Position numbers and translations under genes: made by a program. This document shows positions 1 to 7,704 of a DNA stretch of 18,620 bases, piece by piece. The stretch is from an uncultured Allobaculum sp. (GTDB lineage Bacteria; Bacillota_I; Bacilli_A; Erysipelotrichales; Erysipelotrichaceae). Location of the stretch: positions 1 through 18,620 of the forward strand of contig CAJTVE010000059.1 of assembly GCA_910579655.1 (NCBI GenBank). Direction: 5' to 3'. How positions within the stretch are numbered: the stretch's first letter is position 1; the number at the start of each line of letters is the position of its first letter. The notes under the pieces were generated by a model that searched no databases, had not been told where the DNA came from, and saw nothing but the letters and a program-made list of their open reading frames with translations.

Positions 1-27
1 TTACACTGCCAGCAGCGGTAATAAAAC

Positions 28-59
28 AAAAAAACCGCTTTAATCCATTGGACTAAAGC
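28..59 (-). terminator. Minus-strand terminator-like hairpin
   Basis: Read on the minus strand, GCTTTAGTCC (59-50) pairs with GGATTAAAGC (46-37) around a 3-nt loop with one mismatch, and a GG plus a run of seven T follows (complement of the A tract at 28-34). The plus strand has no T run after the hairpin. No minus-strand gene is visible to its right, so what it terminates is unclear. Confidence 0.4.
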
Positions 60-135
60 AGGGGTGTGAACAGTAACACTAATTTAGATGATGCAGGAAG
101 CGTGAAGAAAAAAATCTTGCTTTTTTGAGTTTGAG

Positions 136-164
136 TTGCATTGACTGGGGTGGGTTGCTATAAT
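136..164 (+). promoter_or_regulatory. rpmE promoter
   Basis: A -35 box TTGCAT (136-141) and a perfect -10 box TATAAT (159-164) are separated by 17 bp. The predicted start near 171 leaves a leader of about 50 nt before the L31 gene. TTGACT at 141-146 is only 12 bp from the -10 and is not a usable -35. Confidence 0.75.
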
Positions 165-219
165 GCATAGGCACTTACTTTAAACCAGCCGATGGTTTAA
201 GGCGGAAGGAGGAACTGGC

Positions 220-438
220 ATGAAAAAGGGAATTCATCCTAATTACCATACCGTTACTGTTGTTTGCTCTTCCTGCGGCAATAAATTCGAATCCGGATCT
301 ACTGTGAAAGGTGACACTCTTCGCGTAGATACTTGCAGCAACTGCCATCCATTCTATACTGGACGTCAGCGCTTCGCAGCCGCACCGGGACGTATTGAAA
401 AGTTCAACAGAAAATACGGACGCAACGAAAACAAGTAA
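220..438 (+). CDS. rpmE: 50S ribosomal protein L31
   Basis: A 72-residue protein of the large ribosomal subunit. It starts MKKGIHPNYH and carries two CxxC pairs (C16/C19 and C39/C42), the zinc-binding (C+) form of L31. The pattern PNYHTVTVVCSSCG followed by CSNCHPFYTG is diagnostic of the family. The length is normal. A strong Shine-Dalgarno (AAGGAGGA) lies about 8 nt before the ATG. The gene stands alone, with its own promoter upstream and an intrinsic terminator 12 nt after the stop codon. In Firmicutes that carry both forms, the zinc form is usually the zinc-replete version; I see no Zur-like operator here. Confidence 0.97.
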   Translation: MKKGIHPNYHTVTVVCSSCGNKFESGSTVKGDTLRVDTCSNCHPFYTGRQRFAAAPGRIEKFNRKYGRNENK

Positions 439-450
439 ATTTGAAAAATT

Positions 451-474
451 CCGCCCATTCGGCGGTTTTTTTTT
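451..474 (+). terminator. rpmE intrinsic terminator
   Basis: CCGCC (451-455) and GGCGG (461-465) form a GC stem with a CATTC loop, followed by nine T (466-474). It begins 12 nt after the L31 stop codon. Confidence 0.9.
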
Positions 475-567
475 GCCATCTTGAACCTCAGATTTATATT
501 TAACAGGGCAAAATTCCGCTGATTTTTCTTCATCTTAGAAGAGCGCAATAAAGGAATAGAATGCTTT

Positions 568-594
568 AACGATTTTTGCTCATAAAAAATCGTT
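568..594. repeat. Inverted repeat at the edge of the 31-bp array
   Basis: AACGATTTTT (568-577) and AAAAATCGTT (585-594) are perfect 10-bp inverted arms around a 7-nt loop. The right arm contains the AATCGTT that opens every unit of the tandem array, so the single left arm is complementary to a segment repeated seven times downstream. Confidence 0.7.
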
Positions 595-805
595 GAAGTT
601 TGAAATTCACTGTTGAGGAATCGTTGAAGTTTGAGATTTATTGTTGAGAAATCGTTGAAGTTTGAGATTTATTGTTGAGAAATCGTTGAAGTTCGGGATT
701 TATTGTTGAGAAATCGTTGAAGTTTGAGATTTATTGTTGAGAAATCGTTGAAGTTTGAGATTTATTGTTGAGAAATCGTTGAAATTCGAGATTTACTGTT
801 GAGAT
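589..805. repeat. Seven-copy 31-bp tandem repeat array
   Basis: Units begin with ATCGTTGAA at 589, 620, 651, 682, 713, 744 and 775, an exact 31-bp period with no spacers. Units 2, 3, 5 and 6 are identical over the period, unit 4 differs at two positions, and the two end units are the most divergent. The period is not a multiple of three and there is no open frame across it, so it is not a coding repeat. Contiguity and end-weighted divergence argue against CRISPR. It lies between the rpmE terminator and comFA. From 806 to 1053 I see no further gene or clear promoter. Confidence 0.92.
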
Positions 806-1053
806 TATAAAAGCTCGTCGAATAATCATTGCAGTTCCAGACTGCGGCATAGACCCTAAAACTGCTGAAACCGATTTTACTCAGCATCTGGAATTCGGTT
901 GCATACAAAGCTGGGCGCGCTAATCGGTTTAATTTTTTACTTTATGCCATTTCATCCGATTCTTTCTGTATTCCAGCCATCGAAAGCCAGGTGATCGTTT
1001 TCAGTTTTGTCTTTCGTATAGTTATGAGATCCAGTTTTTGCGTATATCCAAGT

Positions 1054-2289
1054 ATGAAATGTTTACGATGTCAAAATGAAGATCCTGCCTTGTTCTTTGA
1101 AGTGCAGGGGAAATGGATCTGTCGCAAGTGTCTGGACTTTGGCCCCTTGCCTGCTGGACAACTGCCTCGAAAACCAAAGCTGTGCCATACGCGCTGGGCG
1201 GGAAAACCTGTTCTTGAATTTGAGTTGACGCCTTTTCAAAAAGAAGTCTCTGCGAAAGCCCTGAAAATCCTTCAAAGCAAAAAAGATGTGCTGATTTATG
1301 CCGCTGCAGGGGCGGGGAAAACAGAGATCTCGCTGGAAAGCATCTGCTGGTATCTGGCTTTGGGAAAGAAAGTCTGTTTTGCGATCAGCCGCAGACAAGT
1401 CGTGATTGAAATTGCAAAACGCCTTTCAAAAAACTTTCCTGAACTGAAGGTGATTGCGGTCTGTGAAGGGATGACCAAAGTCACGGATGCTGATCTGATT
1501 GTGTGCACGACCCATCAGCTCTATCGATATCCCTTCTGTTTTGATCTGCTCATTCTTGATGAACTGGATGCTTTCCCCTATGCAGGCAATGAGGTGCTTG
1601 AAGCTATAGCCTGCCAATCCTGCATCGGCCAGAAGATGCTTTTGAGCGCTACCCCGGATGCCAAGTCTTTACGGGCCATTGAAAATCATGAAATGGAGAT
1701 GGTGAATCTGTTCAAACGCCCGCACCAAAAGCCTTTGTGTGTCCCGGATGTGGTGACCTGCTCGAAATTTCGGATGGTTTTGAAAATCATCCGCAAGTGC
1801 AAAAAACATATTCAAAATGGAAAGCAGGTTCTGTTATTTGTGCCGCGGATTGCGGATACCAAGTGGATGAAGTGGGTTTTAAAGCCGTTTTTTGCGGTGG
1901 ATGTGATTCATTCCAAGTCAAAAGACAAAGATGAAATCATGGCCCGCTTTCATGCCAGAAAGAGCATGGTGTTAATATGTACAACTCTACTCGAACGGGG
2001 AATTACGGTTCCCTCCGTCCAGGTGATCGTGTACCGGGCGGATCATCTCGTGTTTACAACCGCCAGCCTGATTCAGATTTTCGGCAGAGCGGGACGAAGC
2101 TTCAAGGATCCTTACGGCGAAGGGACGGCCTATATTCAAAGTCCCTCCAAAGCTCTCAACGAATGCCTGCGTCAGCTCAATCACATGAACAGTGTCTCTG
2201 GTGTGCAGGAAAACAGACTGGGTGCGAAACCCTGTCCAGACTTTTTCAGGGGCCGGGACTCCTCTGCCCGGAATGTGAGAAAAAGCTGA
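1054..2289 (+). CDS. comFA: ComFA-like late competence DNA helicase
   Basis: A superfamily 2 ATP-dependent helicase of the ComFA family, which helps drive single-stranded DNA through the ComEC channel during natural transformation. The visible order is an N-terminal four-Cys zinc finger (C3, C6, C23, C26), Walker A GAGKTE (about 86-91), CTTHQLYRY, the DEAD-like box DELDAFPY (169-176), SATP (198-201), TTLLERGITVP (about 310-320) and motif VI QIFGRAGR (341-348). DELDAFPY and the zinc finger separate it from PriA and RecG. I chose ATG 1054 because the zinc finger follows at once; ATG 1024 and GTG 991 are in frame, and none of the three has a good Shine-Dalgarno. The last 30 or so residues read through the start of the next gene and look unlike the family, so the tail is probably an overprinted extension. 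Confidence 0.9.
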   Translation: MKCLRCQNEDPALFFEVQGKWICRKCLDFGPLPAGQLPRKPKLCHTRWAGKPVLEFELTPFQKEVSAKALKILQSKKDVLIYAAAGAGKTEISLESICWYLALGKKVCFAISRRQVVIEIAKRLSKNFPELKVIAVCEGMTKVTDADLIVCTTHQLYRYPFCFDLLILDELDAFPYAGNEVLEAIACQSCIGQKMLLSATPDAKSLRAIENHEMEMVNLFKRPHQKPLCVPDVVTCSKFRMVLKIIRKCKKHIQNGKQVLLFVPRIADTKWMKWVLKPFFAVDVIHSKSKDKDEIMARFHARKSMVLICTTLLERGITVPSVQVIVYRADHLVFTTASLIQIFGRAGRSFKDPYGEGTAYIQSPSKALNECLRQLNHMNSVSGVQENRLGAKPCPDFFRGRDSSARNVRKS

Positions 2290-2849
2290 AACCGAAGGAT
2301 CTGGTTGTTTGGGTCTCAAATGAAATGCTGGAAGCACAAAAGCAATTCAGGCCAGATCAACAAGGCCAATATCACGATCCATACCAAGAGAAGAAATCAA
2401 AGAAAAAGAAGATTTATGTCCTCTATGAAAACAACGCCGAAACGGAAAGGCTGCTCAGAAGAATTCTGCAGTATGGCGATCTGGATCCGGCAAGAGTCTT
2501 TCTGGAAAATTATCCTCAACATAGAAAACTTCTGGGGAAAGTTCCGATCAAAGTCGTGGGGATGTCGTTTCGAAGTCCGGCGTTTCAGGCCTTCTTTTTT
2601 GGGATCCAATTAAAGTCCGCCTTTGCGATCGAACAGGCAAAAGGAAGTCTGGTTTCTTATCTGGCCCTCTCGCTGCTGCCCCTCAATGACCAGCAGATTG
2701 CCTGGCTGCTTTCAGATCCATATTGTATTGGACTCTGGATGCTGGTTCAGGATCCAGAGTGGATTGAAAATCATCAGAAAAAGAACAGACTCGACTGGGC
2801 AATACTTTTTGGAAAAAATGTCCATCGTCCGCAAATAAAGAAGTTTTAG
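2163..2849 (+). CDS. comFC: ComFC-like zinc-finger protein, phosphoribosyltransferase motif missing
   Basis: A 228-residue protein in the position expected for ComFC, a competence protein of the amidophosphoribosyltransferase-like family. An N-terminal zinc finger is clear (CLWC at 11-14 and CPEC at 35-38), and YENN...RRILQYGDLDPARVF (about 88-113) matches the segment that follows the finger in ComFC. The usual PIP...RGFNQ segment and the PRPP loop (V-D-D-x-x-T-T-G) are absent; the C-terminal half is hydrophobic and unfamiliar. A Lys-rich stretch lies at about 77-83. The start must be at or before 2193, where CLWC is encoded, and ATG 2163 is the only candidate between 2163 and there, so the overlap with comFA is about 127 nt. 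No good Shine-Dalgarno is seen; coupling to comFA is likely. The assignment rests on context and the N-terminal third. Confidence 0.6.
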   Translation: MPASAQSHEQCLWCAGKQTGCETLSRLFQGPGLLCPECEKKLKPKDLVVWVSNEMLEAQKQFRPDQQGQYHDPYQEKKSKKKKIYVLYENNAETERLLRRILQYGDLDPARVFLENYPQHRKLLGKVPIKVVGMSFRSPAFQAFFFGIQLKSAFAIEQAKGSLVSYLALSLLPLNDQQIAWLLSDPYCIGLWMLVQDPEWIENHQKKNRLDWAILFGKNVHRPQIKKF

Positions 2850-2907
2850 CGAATTCTTTCGAAAGATTCACAAGGATCAGTTTCAAACCCCCATTTAATC
2901 CGCTATC

Positions 2908-2928
2908 ATACAATGCGCCTGATTGTAT
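2908..2928. repeat. 7-bp inverted repeat upstream of the membrane protein gene
   Basis: ATACAAT (2908-2914) and ATTGTAT (2922-2928) are perfect inverted arms around a 7-nt loop with no T run after them. It could be an operator or a weak RNA hairpin. A possible -10, TAGAAT (2984-2989), lies downstream just before the Shine-Dalgarno of the next gene, without a convincing -35. Confidence 0.35.
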
Positions 2929-3010
2929 CCTGACCCTTGTAATGCTTATGGGGATCGACCATACTTAGGCTTTAAATATTTGTTAGAATAGCGACAAAGG
3001 GGGCTTGTTC

Positions 3011-5059
3011 ATGAGTAAAAGTGAAAATGATCTTTTAGATTCACTGCTGGATTCTTTATCAGATGACCAGGAAATGGAAAAAAAGATTGGTGAATTTGCC
3101 CGGAACAAAGAGCGGATGCAGCGCATTGAGCGTGCAAGGCAAACATCCGAACAGTTCCAGCAGACCTATTCCCGTCAGGGACAAAATAGCCGTCAGGCCA
3201 ATACCAATAGCTCCAATGTCAGCCCCAAACCTCAAAGTCAGGAGGCCGACATTCCCGACTTTTTAAATTCGCATCAAAATACACCAAATACATCAAATAA
3301 CCCCAATACAGCGGGCAGTTTGGATCTTCACCGTCAGCCAGATGAATTCGGCCAGACAAGAGTACAGTCTCCATTGGCGGATGACTTTGGGCAGACGCGT
3401 GTGATGAATGGTCAGAACTTTGACCAGACTCGTCATCAGCCCTCGGGTATGGCAGAGGATTCTTTCGATCACACCCGGGTGATGAATAGCCCATATGGAT
3501 CTGCTCGAGCAGGGGATCAAAATCTGGACCAGACCCGCACAGCCAGGCCGTTTGGTCAGAAAGGTCTTTCTTCGGATATGGGAACAACCCGTCCAATTCA
3601 GGATTTTTCCAGCATGGGTCCAAATCCGAACCCGAATCTGGAAGCTACCAGAACCTATCAGGCTGGCGGCATGAATCCGAACATGGCGCAGACGCAGACT
3701 TTCAACCCACGGCAGCCCGTGGGCAATCCTGTTCCACCGTATACCCAGCACACGGCAACTCATCAGCCCTACGATGTTCCCGATCTGACTGGTCGCATCA
3801 ATGTGGGCGGTTATGGCCAGGAAGATCTCGAACAGACGCGCCGCATGCCAAATCCCGGAGATGCCGGCTCAACGCGAGTGTTCAACTCCGCCCAGGCCAG
3901 CACCAATGCTGGAGCAGGCGATGGCACCGTACGGATGAATAAAGACGAAATCCGCAAGTTCAGTGAACAGGATGAACCGCTGCTGCACCGTGAATATCTG
4001 AAAAGCGATGAAGATGAGGATGATTTTGATGAAAGCCTGCTTCGCAAGGAGCCAGCCTATCGCAAAGAACCCTCTTATTCCCGTTCAAGATCCCACAAAA
4101 AACGCCGCAGTCCCTGGAAAACCTATGCGATTATCTGTGGTGTCGTGCTGGCCATTGTATTGGTTGGAACAGGCGGGGTGATGACCAAACGCTTTATCGA
4201 TTCCCAGGCGAGCAGTGTTCAGAACAATGAACAGTTCCAGAAGTTGTTTGACTGGATCAGCAATTACGGTTCCTACGATGATTCCGAGCGCAAGAAAATC
4301 CTCGATTTCCGCAGTGTGTATGAAAAACTCGGAGATGAAAATAAGCAGAAAATCAACGATACCCTGATGGCTTTAACCGGCAAGACCTTTGATGAACTGC
4401 TTGTTGCCGCTGACGATAAGGACAAACCGGATGCAAGCAACGAAAACGTGGCCAACGCCGAACGAAAAGCCAAACTGAAAGACGAGATGGCTTCGCTGCA
4501 GGCTGAAATTGATACGCTGACCGGTCGACTCAATCAGGCCACTGAGCGAATTGCACAGGCAGAAAACGAATACAACCAGAAAAAGGCCGACTATGACAAC
4601 GCGGTAGCTGCAGCGCAGACTGCCCAAAGCAATGTTGACCTCTACACCGGCCAGCTTGCCAATCTGCCCAATGATCAGGAACTGCAGGACCAGATTCTTT
4701 CTTTGCAAAACCAGCTTGAAGAGCTGATCAACAGCAGTAATGACCATCATGACAGCAGTCAGACTTCCGATTCTTCGATTGTGGACAACCGCGATCAGCT
4801 GCGAGCCCAGATTTCCGAACTCCAGGCCCAGCAAAGAAACAATGCGCAAACTCGCTCTGACCTCGAAGATAACCTCGCCTCTGCCCAGCAGACCTTGAAT
4901 GATGCCAACAACTCTCTGTCTTCTTTAAAACAGGCAGCCGATACGGCTTATGGTGCATGGCAGGCCATCAAAAACGATGCCGATCCAATCCAGGCGGAGA
5001 TTGTATCCAAGACCAACGAGATGAATTCTCTGCAGTCTGAATACGATTCGATTCAGTAA
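3011..5059 (+). CDS. Single-pass membrane protein with repeated Q-T-R motifs and an outer coiled coil
   Basis: A 682-residue protein I do not recognise by name. Residues 1-60 are acidic and helical. Residues 80-310 are low complexity and carry a recurring motif of the type [D/E/N]-[F/L/M]-x-Q-T-R, with the Thr at about 116, 129, 140, 155, 175, 193, 213, 276 and 288, plus variants near 228 and 306. An acidic stretch (about 332-345) and a KKRR cluster (363-366) precede one transmembrane helix (about 372-390), so the N-terminus should be cytoplasmic. Outside, residues 407-470 resemble the helical spacers of surface proteins (YEKLGDENKQKI), and 478-682 are mostly coiled coil with a Ser/His/Asp-rich break near 575-590. 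The start is ATG 3011, 7 nt after AAAGGGGG; an in-frame TTG at 3005 overlaps that spacing and is less likely. The conserved Thr suggests Ser/Thr kinase targets or FHA-domain ligands, which is inference only. Confidence 0.85.
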   Translation: MSKSENDLLDSLLDSLSDDQEMEKKIGEFARNKERMQRIERARQTSEQFQQTYSRQGQNSRQANTNSSNVSPKPQSQEADIPDFLNSHQNTPNTSNNPNTAGSLDLHRQPDEFGQTRVQSPLADDFGQTRVMNGQNFDQTRHQPSGMAEDSFDHTRVMNSPYGSARAGDQNLDQTRTARPFGQKGLSSDMGTTRPIQDFSSMGPNPNPNLEATRTYQAGGMNPNMAQTQTFNPRQPVGNPVPPYTQHTATHQPYDVPDLTGRINVGGYGQEDLEQTRRMPNPGDAGSTRVFNSAQASTNAGAGDGTVRMNKDEIRKFSEQDEPLLHREYLKSDEDEDDFDESLLRKEPAYRKEPSYSRSRSHKKRRSPWKTYAIICGVVLAIVLVGTGGVMTKRFIDSQASSVQNNEQFQKLFDWISNYGSYDDSERKKILDFRSVYEKLGDENKQKINDTLMALTGKTFDELLVAADDKDKPDASNENVANAERKAKLKDEMASLQAEIDTLTGRLNQATERIAQAENEYNQKKADYDNAVAAAQTAQSNVDLYTGQLANLPNDQELQDQILSLQNQLEELINSSNDHHDSSQTSDSSIVDNRDQLRAQISELQAQQRNNAQTRSDLEDNLASAQQTLNDANNSLSSLKQAADTAYGAWQAIKNDADPIQAEIVSKTNEMNSLQSEYDSIQ

Positions 5060-5214
5060 GGCGGTTTAACAGTCCAGAATCGGACAGATGCAAAAGCATC
5101 AGATAAAAAAGCTGGATTGCAAAAGCGCCTGATTCAAAAGAGTCAGACTTAAAAAAGAATTGTTCAAAAAAAATCACCAAAAAGAGTTGCTCAAAAAACA
5201 GAAATCAAATCAAC

Positions 5215-5302
5215 AGACGACTTTTCCCCTTTTGAAAATCTCCTGGCCAGAATCATTTCTGGAAAGGGGATGATCAAAGAAGGAATGAGAAGTCGTCTTT
5301 TT
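5215..5302 (+). terminator. Large two-tier hairpin with T run after the membrane protein gene
   Basis: Outer arms AGACGACTT (5215-5223) and AAGTCGTCT (5290-5298) enclose TCCCCTTT (5225-5232) pairing with AAAGGGGA (5263-5270), which itself encloses CCAGAA-TCAT-TTCTGG (5247-5262). Five T end the element (5298-5302). It lies 155 nt after the stop codon of the upstream gene, so it is a probable terminator or 3' UTR structure. Confidence 0.6.
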
Positions 5303-5649
5303 CTCTGTTTGCCCGACCGATCATTTTCTGGAAGGAAAAGGAACTTTACTCTGACTGCTCGGCCTGGACAGAGCCTGAAATCAGGATTTTGAAAGCGGAA
5401 TAAAGAAAAGGCGAGAGTGGCCGGATTTCCCAAAAACTATGAAAAATTCCCATAAAATAGCCAGAAGTCAATAAAAAGTTGTTGGAAATCAGAAATTCAC
5501 AGAAAATAAAAACAGGCAAAAAATGACCATAAAAGAAATCGGAACATATAACAGAACTCGATAAAATCATCTTCGACGCAAGATGAAAGCAGACGTTTGT
5601 TTTCTGAAACCTGATGTTCAGAGCCAAAAGACGCCATTGAAAGGCCGTA

Positions 5650-5658
5650 TGCTAAAAT
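5650..5658 (+). promoter_or_regulatory. Candidate glmU-prs promoter (extended -10)
   Basis: TGC-TAAAAT forms an extended -10 element about 22 nt before the glmU start. The region where a -35 would fall (5630-5635, GACGCC) is poor, so the call rests on the extended -10 and position only. Confidence 0.4.
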
Positions 5659-5680
5659 ACTCGCGGAAGGTGGTTCACTT

Positions 5681-6682
5681 ATGCAGAAAAATGCCATTAT
5701 CCTTGCCGCAGGCAAAGGAACCCGAATGAAATCGGAAAAGAACAAAGTGATGCATATGTTGATTGATCAACCGATTTTAGCCTACCCGATGGATGCTTTA
5801 AAGAAAGCCGGAGCCGATCGCATTGTGATCGTTGCCGGATATCAAGCCGATTCTTTAAAGCAGGCTTTTGCGGACGCTGAATTTGCGATGCAGGAAGAAC
5901 AGTTAGGAACAGGCCATGCCGTCATGCAGTGCACCGTCTTAAAAGACGAGCCTGGATATACCTTAGTCATGAATGGCGATGTTCCCTGCCTGAAAGCCGA
6001 AACGCTGGAAAGACTTTACCAGGAAGCAGAAAACCATTCCCTGGTTTTACTTTCAGCCATTCTGGAAGATGGCGCCCATTATGGACGTGTCGTTCGCTCT
6101 GAAAGCGGCCAGGTAAAAGCCATTGTGGAAGCCAAAGACTGCACCCCCTCGCAAGAAGAGATCAAGGAGATCAACGCAGGGGTGTATTGCTTTAACAATC
6201 GCGATCTGTTCGACTCTTTAGGAGAGCTGACAACCAACAATGCCCAGCACGAATACTACCTCACGGATCTGGTAAAAATCCTTGCCGCCAAAGGAAAAAG
6301 CGTTCAGGCCATTGCAGCCGACCCAGATGAAATGGCCGGAATCAACACGGTCAGCGAACTTGCACAAGTCTATACCTGGATGAAAGATAACATTAATCGC
6401 TATTGGCTGGAACAGGGGGTTCAGATTGTTGACCCTTCTAGAACCGTGATCGGAAAAGATGTCAGATTTGGACATGATGTCATCGTCTACCCTGACACGC
6501 ACATCCTTGGAAACACAGTGATCGGCGATTTTGTCGAAATTTATCCTCAGACATGGATTTCAGATTCCAGCATTGGCGATCACTCCCGAATTCAGGCCAG
6601 CATTATTGAAAATGCCAGCGTCCCTGAACATTCTTCAATCACACATCAAGTCGTAAAGGAAGGAACGGACATTCAAGCATGA
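5681..6682 (+). CDS. glmU: GlmU, uridyltransferase half only
   Basis: N-acetylglucosamine-1-phosphate uridyltransferase, which makes UDP-GlcNAc from UTP and GlcNAc-1-P for peptidoglycan. The nucleotidyltransferase motifs are intact: LAAGKGTRMKS (8-18), QLGTGHAV (74-81), NGDVP (98-102), HYGRV (133-137), EINAGVY (163-169), HEYYLTDLV (190-198) and GINT (220-223). From about 250 a few left-handed beta-helix turns follow, but the protein stops at 333 residues while full GlmU is about 450-460. The C-terminal acetyltransferase region with its catalytic His, Lys and Asn is missing, so GlcN-1-P acetylation must be done elsewhere or not by this protein. The stop overlaps the prs start at ATGA, so this looks like an established short gene rather than a fresh break. 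The Shine-Dalgarno GGAAGGTGG lies 8 nt before ATG. Confidence 0.93.
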   Translation: MQKNAIILAAGKGTRMKSEKNKVMHMLIDQPILAYPMDALKKAGADRIVIVAGYQADSLKQAFADAEFAMQEEQLGTGHAVMQCTVLKDEPGYTLVMNGDVPCLKAETLERLYQEAENHSLVLLSAILEDGAHYGRVVRSESGQVKAIVEAKDCTPSQEEIKEINAGVYCFNNRDLFDSLGELTTNNAQHEYYLTDLVKILAAKGKSVQAIAADPDEMAGINTVSELAQVYTWMKDNINRYWLEQGVQIVDPSRTVIGKDVRFGHDVIVYPDTHILGNTVIGDFVEIYPQTWISDSSIGDHSRIQASIIENASVPEHSSITHQVVKEGTDIQA

Positions 6683-7704
6683 AAAAAACTGAAGAACTGA
6701 AAGATTCTACTGTTGTCTTTGCGCTCTCCGCAAGCCACGATCTCGCGCAGGAAATTTGCGATATTTTAGAAATTCCTCTTGGAAAATGCACTGTCCACCA
6801 TTTCGCAGATGGCGAAATTCTTGTCGAGCTTGGTGAATCCGTTCGCGGAAAGGACGTCTTCTTCGTCCAGTCAACCAACCGTCCAGTCAATGACAATCTG
6901 ATGGAACTGTTAATCGGTATCGATGCCTGCAAACGCGCGTCGGCCCGCTCCATCAACTGCGTCATTCCATACTTTGGCTACGCCCGTCAGGATCGCAAAG
7001 CCAAACCAAGACAGCCAATCTCATCCAAACTGGTTGCAACCATGTTAGAGAGAGCTGGTGCAAACCGCGTCATCACCATGGACTTACACGCAGCCCAGAT
7101 CCAGGGCTATTTCGATATCCCTGCCGATGATATCAACACCCTCACCCTGATCAGTGAGTATCTCAAAAGCAAACCAGGCCTCAACCTCGAAGACGTTGTC
7201 GTTGTTTCCCCCGACCATGGTGGAACCGTACGCGCAAGAAGACTTGCCGATCGCTTAGGCGCCCCAGTTGCCATCATCGACAAACGCCGTCCAAAACCAA
7301 ACGTAGCCGTTGCCATGAACTTGCTGGGTGATGTGGATGGCAAAGTAGCCGTTGTGATCGACGACATGGTCGATACCGCAGGTACTTTAACATCCGGCAT
7401 CAATATGCTTTATGAAAAAGGCGCCCGAGAAGTCATCGCTGCCTGTGCCCACGGTGTTCTCTCCGGACCGGCCATCGAGCGTCTGAAAAACTCCAAACTG
7501 ACTGAGTTCATCGTAACCAACACAATTGACCAGTCCGAAAACTCCAAGCTTTATAACGAAATGACCGTTCTGTCCGTCGCTCCGCTTGCAGCCGCTGCGA
7601 TCGAAGCTGTCGAACTCAACGAATCTCTGTCCACAGCTTTAAATGACGCCGTAACCGGTGAATTTGTTCATAAAGTCTGCCAGTCAGACGAAAACCAGGC
7701 GTAA
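6679..7704 (+). CDS. prs: Ribose-phosphate pyrophosphokinase (PRPP synthase)
   Basis: Makes phosphoribosyl pyrophosphate from ribose-5-phosphate and ATP for nucleotide, His, Trp and NAD synthesis in the cytoplasm. Class I Prs motifs are all present: HFADGE (41-46), YFGYARQDRK (98-107), the metal-binding MDLHAAQIQGYF (134-145), PDHGG (178-182) and the PRPP loop VVIDDMVDTAGT (225-236). At 341 residues it is about 20 longer than typical, the excess being split between the N-terminus and an unconserved C-terminal tail. It starts inside the glmU stop (ATGA), and the nearest Shine-Dalgarno-like GGAAGGAA is about 14 nt upstream, so translation is probably coupled. The glmU-prs pairing is common in Firmicutes. 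Confidence 0.97.
   Translation: MKKTEELKDSTVVFALSASHDLAQEICDILEIPLGKCTVHHFADGEILVELGESVRGKDVFFVQSTNRPVNDNLMELLIGIDACKRASARSINCVIPYFGYARQDRKAKPRQPISSKLVATMLERAGANRVITMDLHAAQIQGYFDIPADDINTLTLISEYLKSKPGLNLEDVVVVSPDHGGTVRARRLADRLGAPVAIIDKRRPKPNVAVAMNLLGDVDGKVAVVIDDMVDTAGTLTSGINMLYEKGAREVIAACAHGVLSGPAIERLKNSKLTEFIVTNTIDQSENSKLYNEMTVLSVAPLAAAAIEAVELNESLSTALNDAVTGEFVHKVCQSDENQA

Larger units (their letters stand above)
5060..5680. other. 621-nt spacer, no gene seen
   Basis: There is no convincing coding frame. From 5087 to about 5200 the text is purine-rich and iterates a short motif around CAAAAG (GATGCAAAAGCATC at 5087-5100 is a small perfect hairpin; similar forms follow near 5118 and 5133). The large hairpin at 5215-5302 is listed separately. 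From about 5400 to 5600 it is AT-rich, then comes the glmU promoter region. Confidence 0.6.

Noticed and set aside
9..24. TGCCAGCAGCGGTAAT resembles the conserved 16S rRNA 515 region
   Set aside because: It lacks three bases of the rRNA motif, the flanks are not rRNA, and a hairpin with an A tract follows at once. Treated as chance.
141..164. TTGACT as the rpmE -35 box
   Set aside because: Only 12 bp from the -10; TTGCAT at 136 gives the proper 17 bp.
589..805. Possible CRISPR array
   Set aside because: Units abut with no unique spacers, and there are no cas genes in the window.
3293..3763. Minus-strand frames inside the repeat region of the membrane protein
   Set aside because: They arise from the biased, repetitive codons of the plus-strand gene and have no motif.
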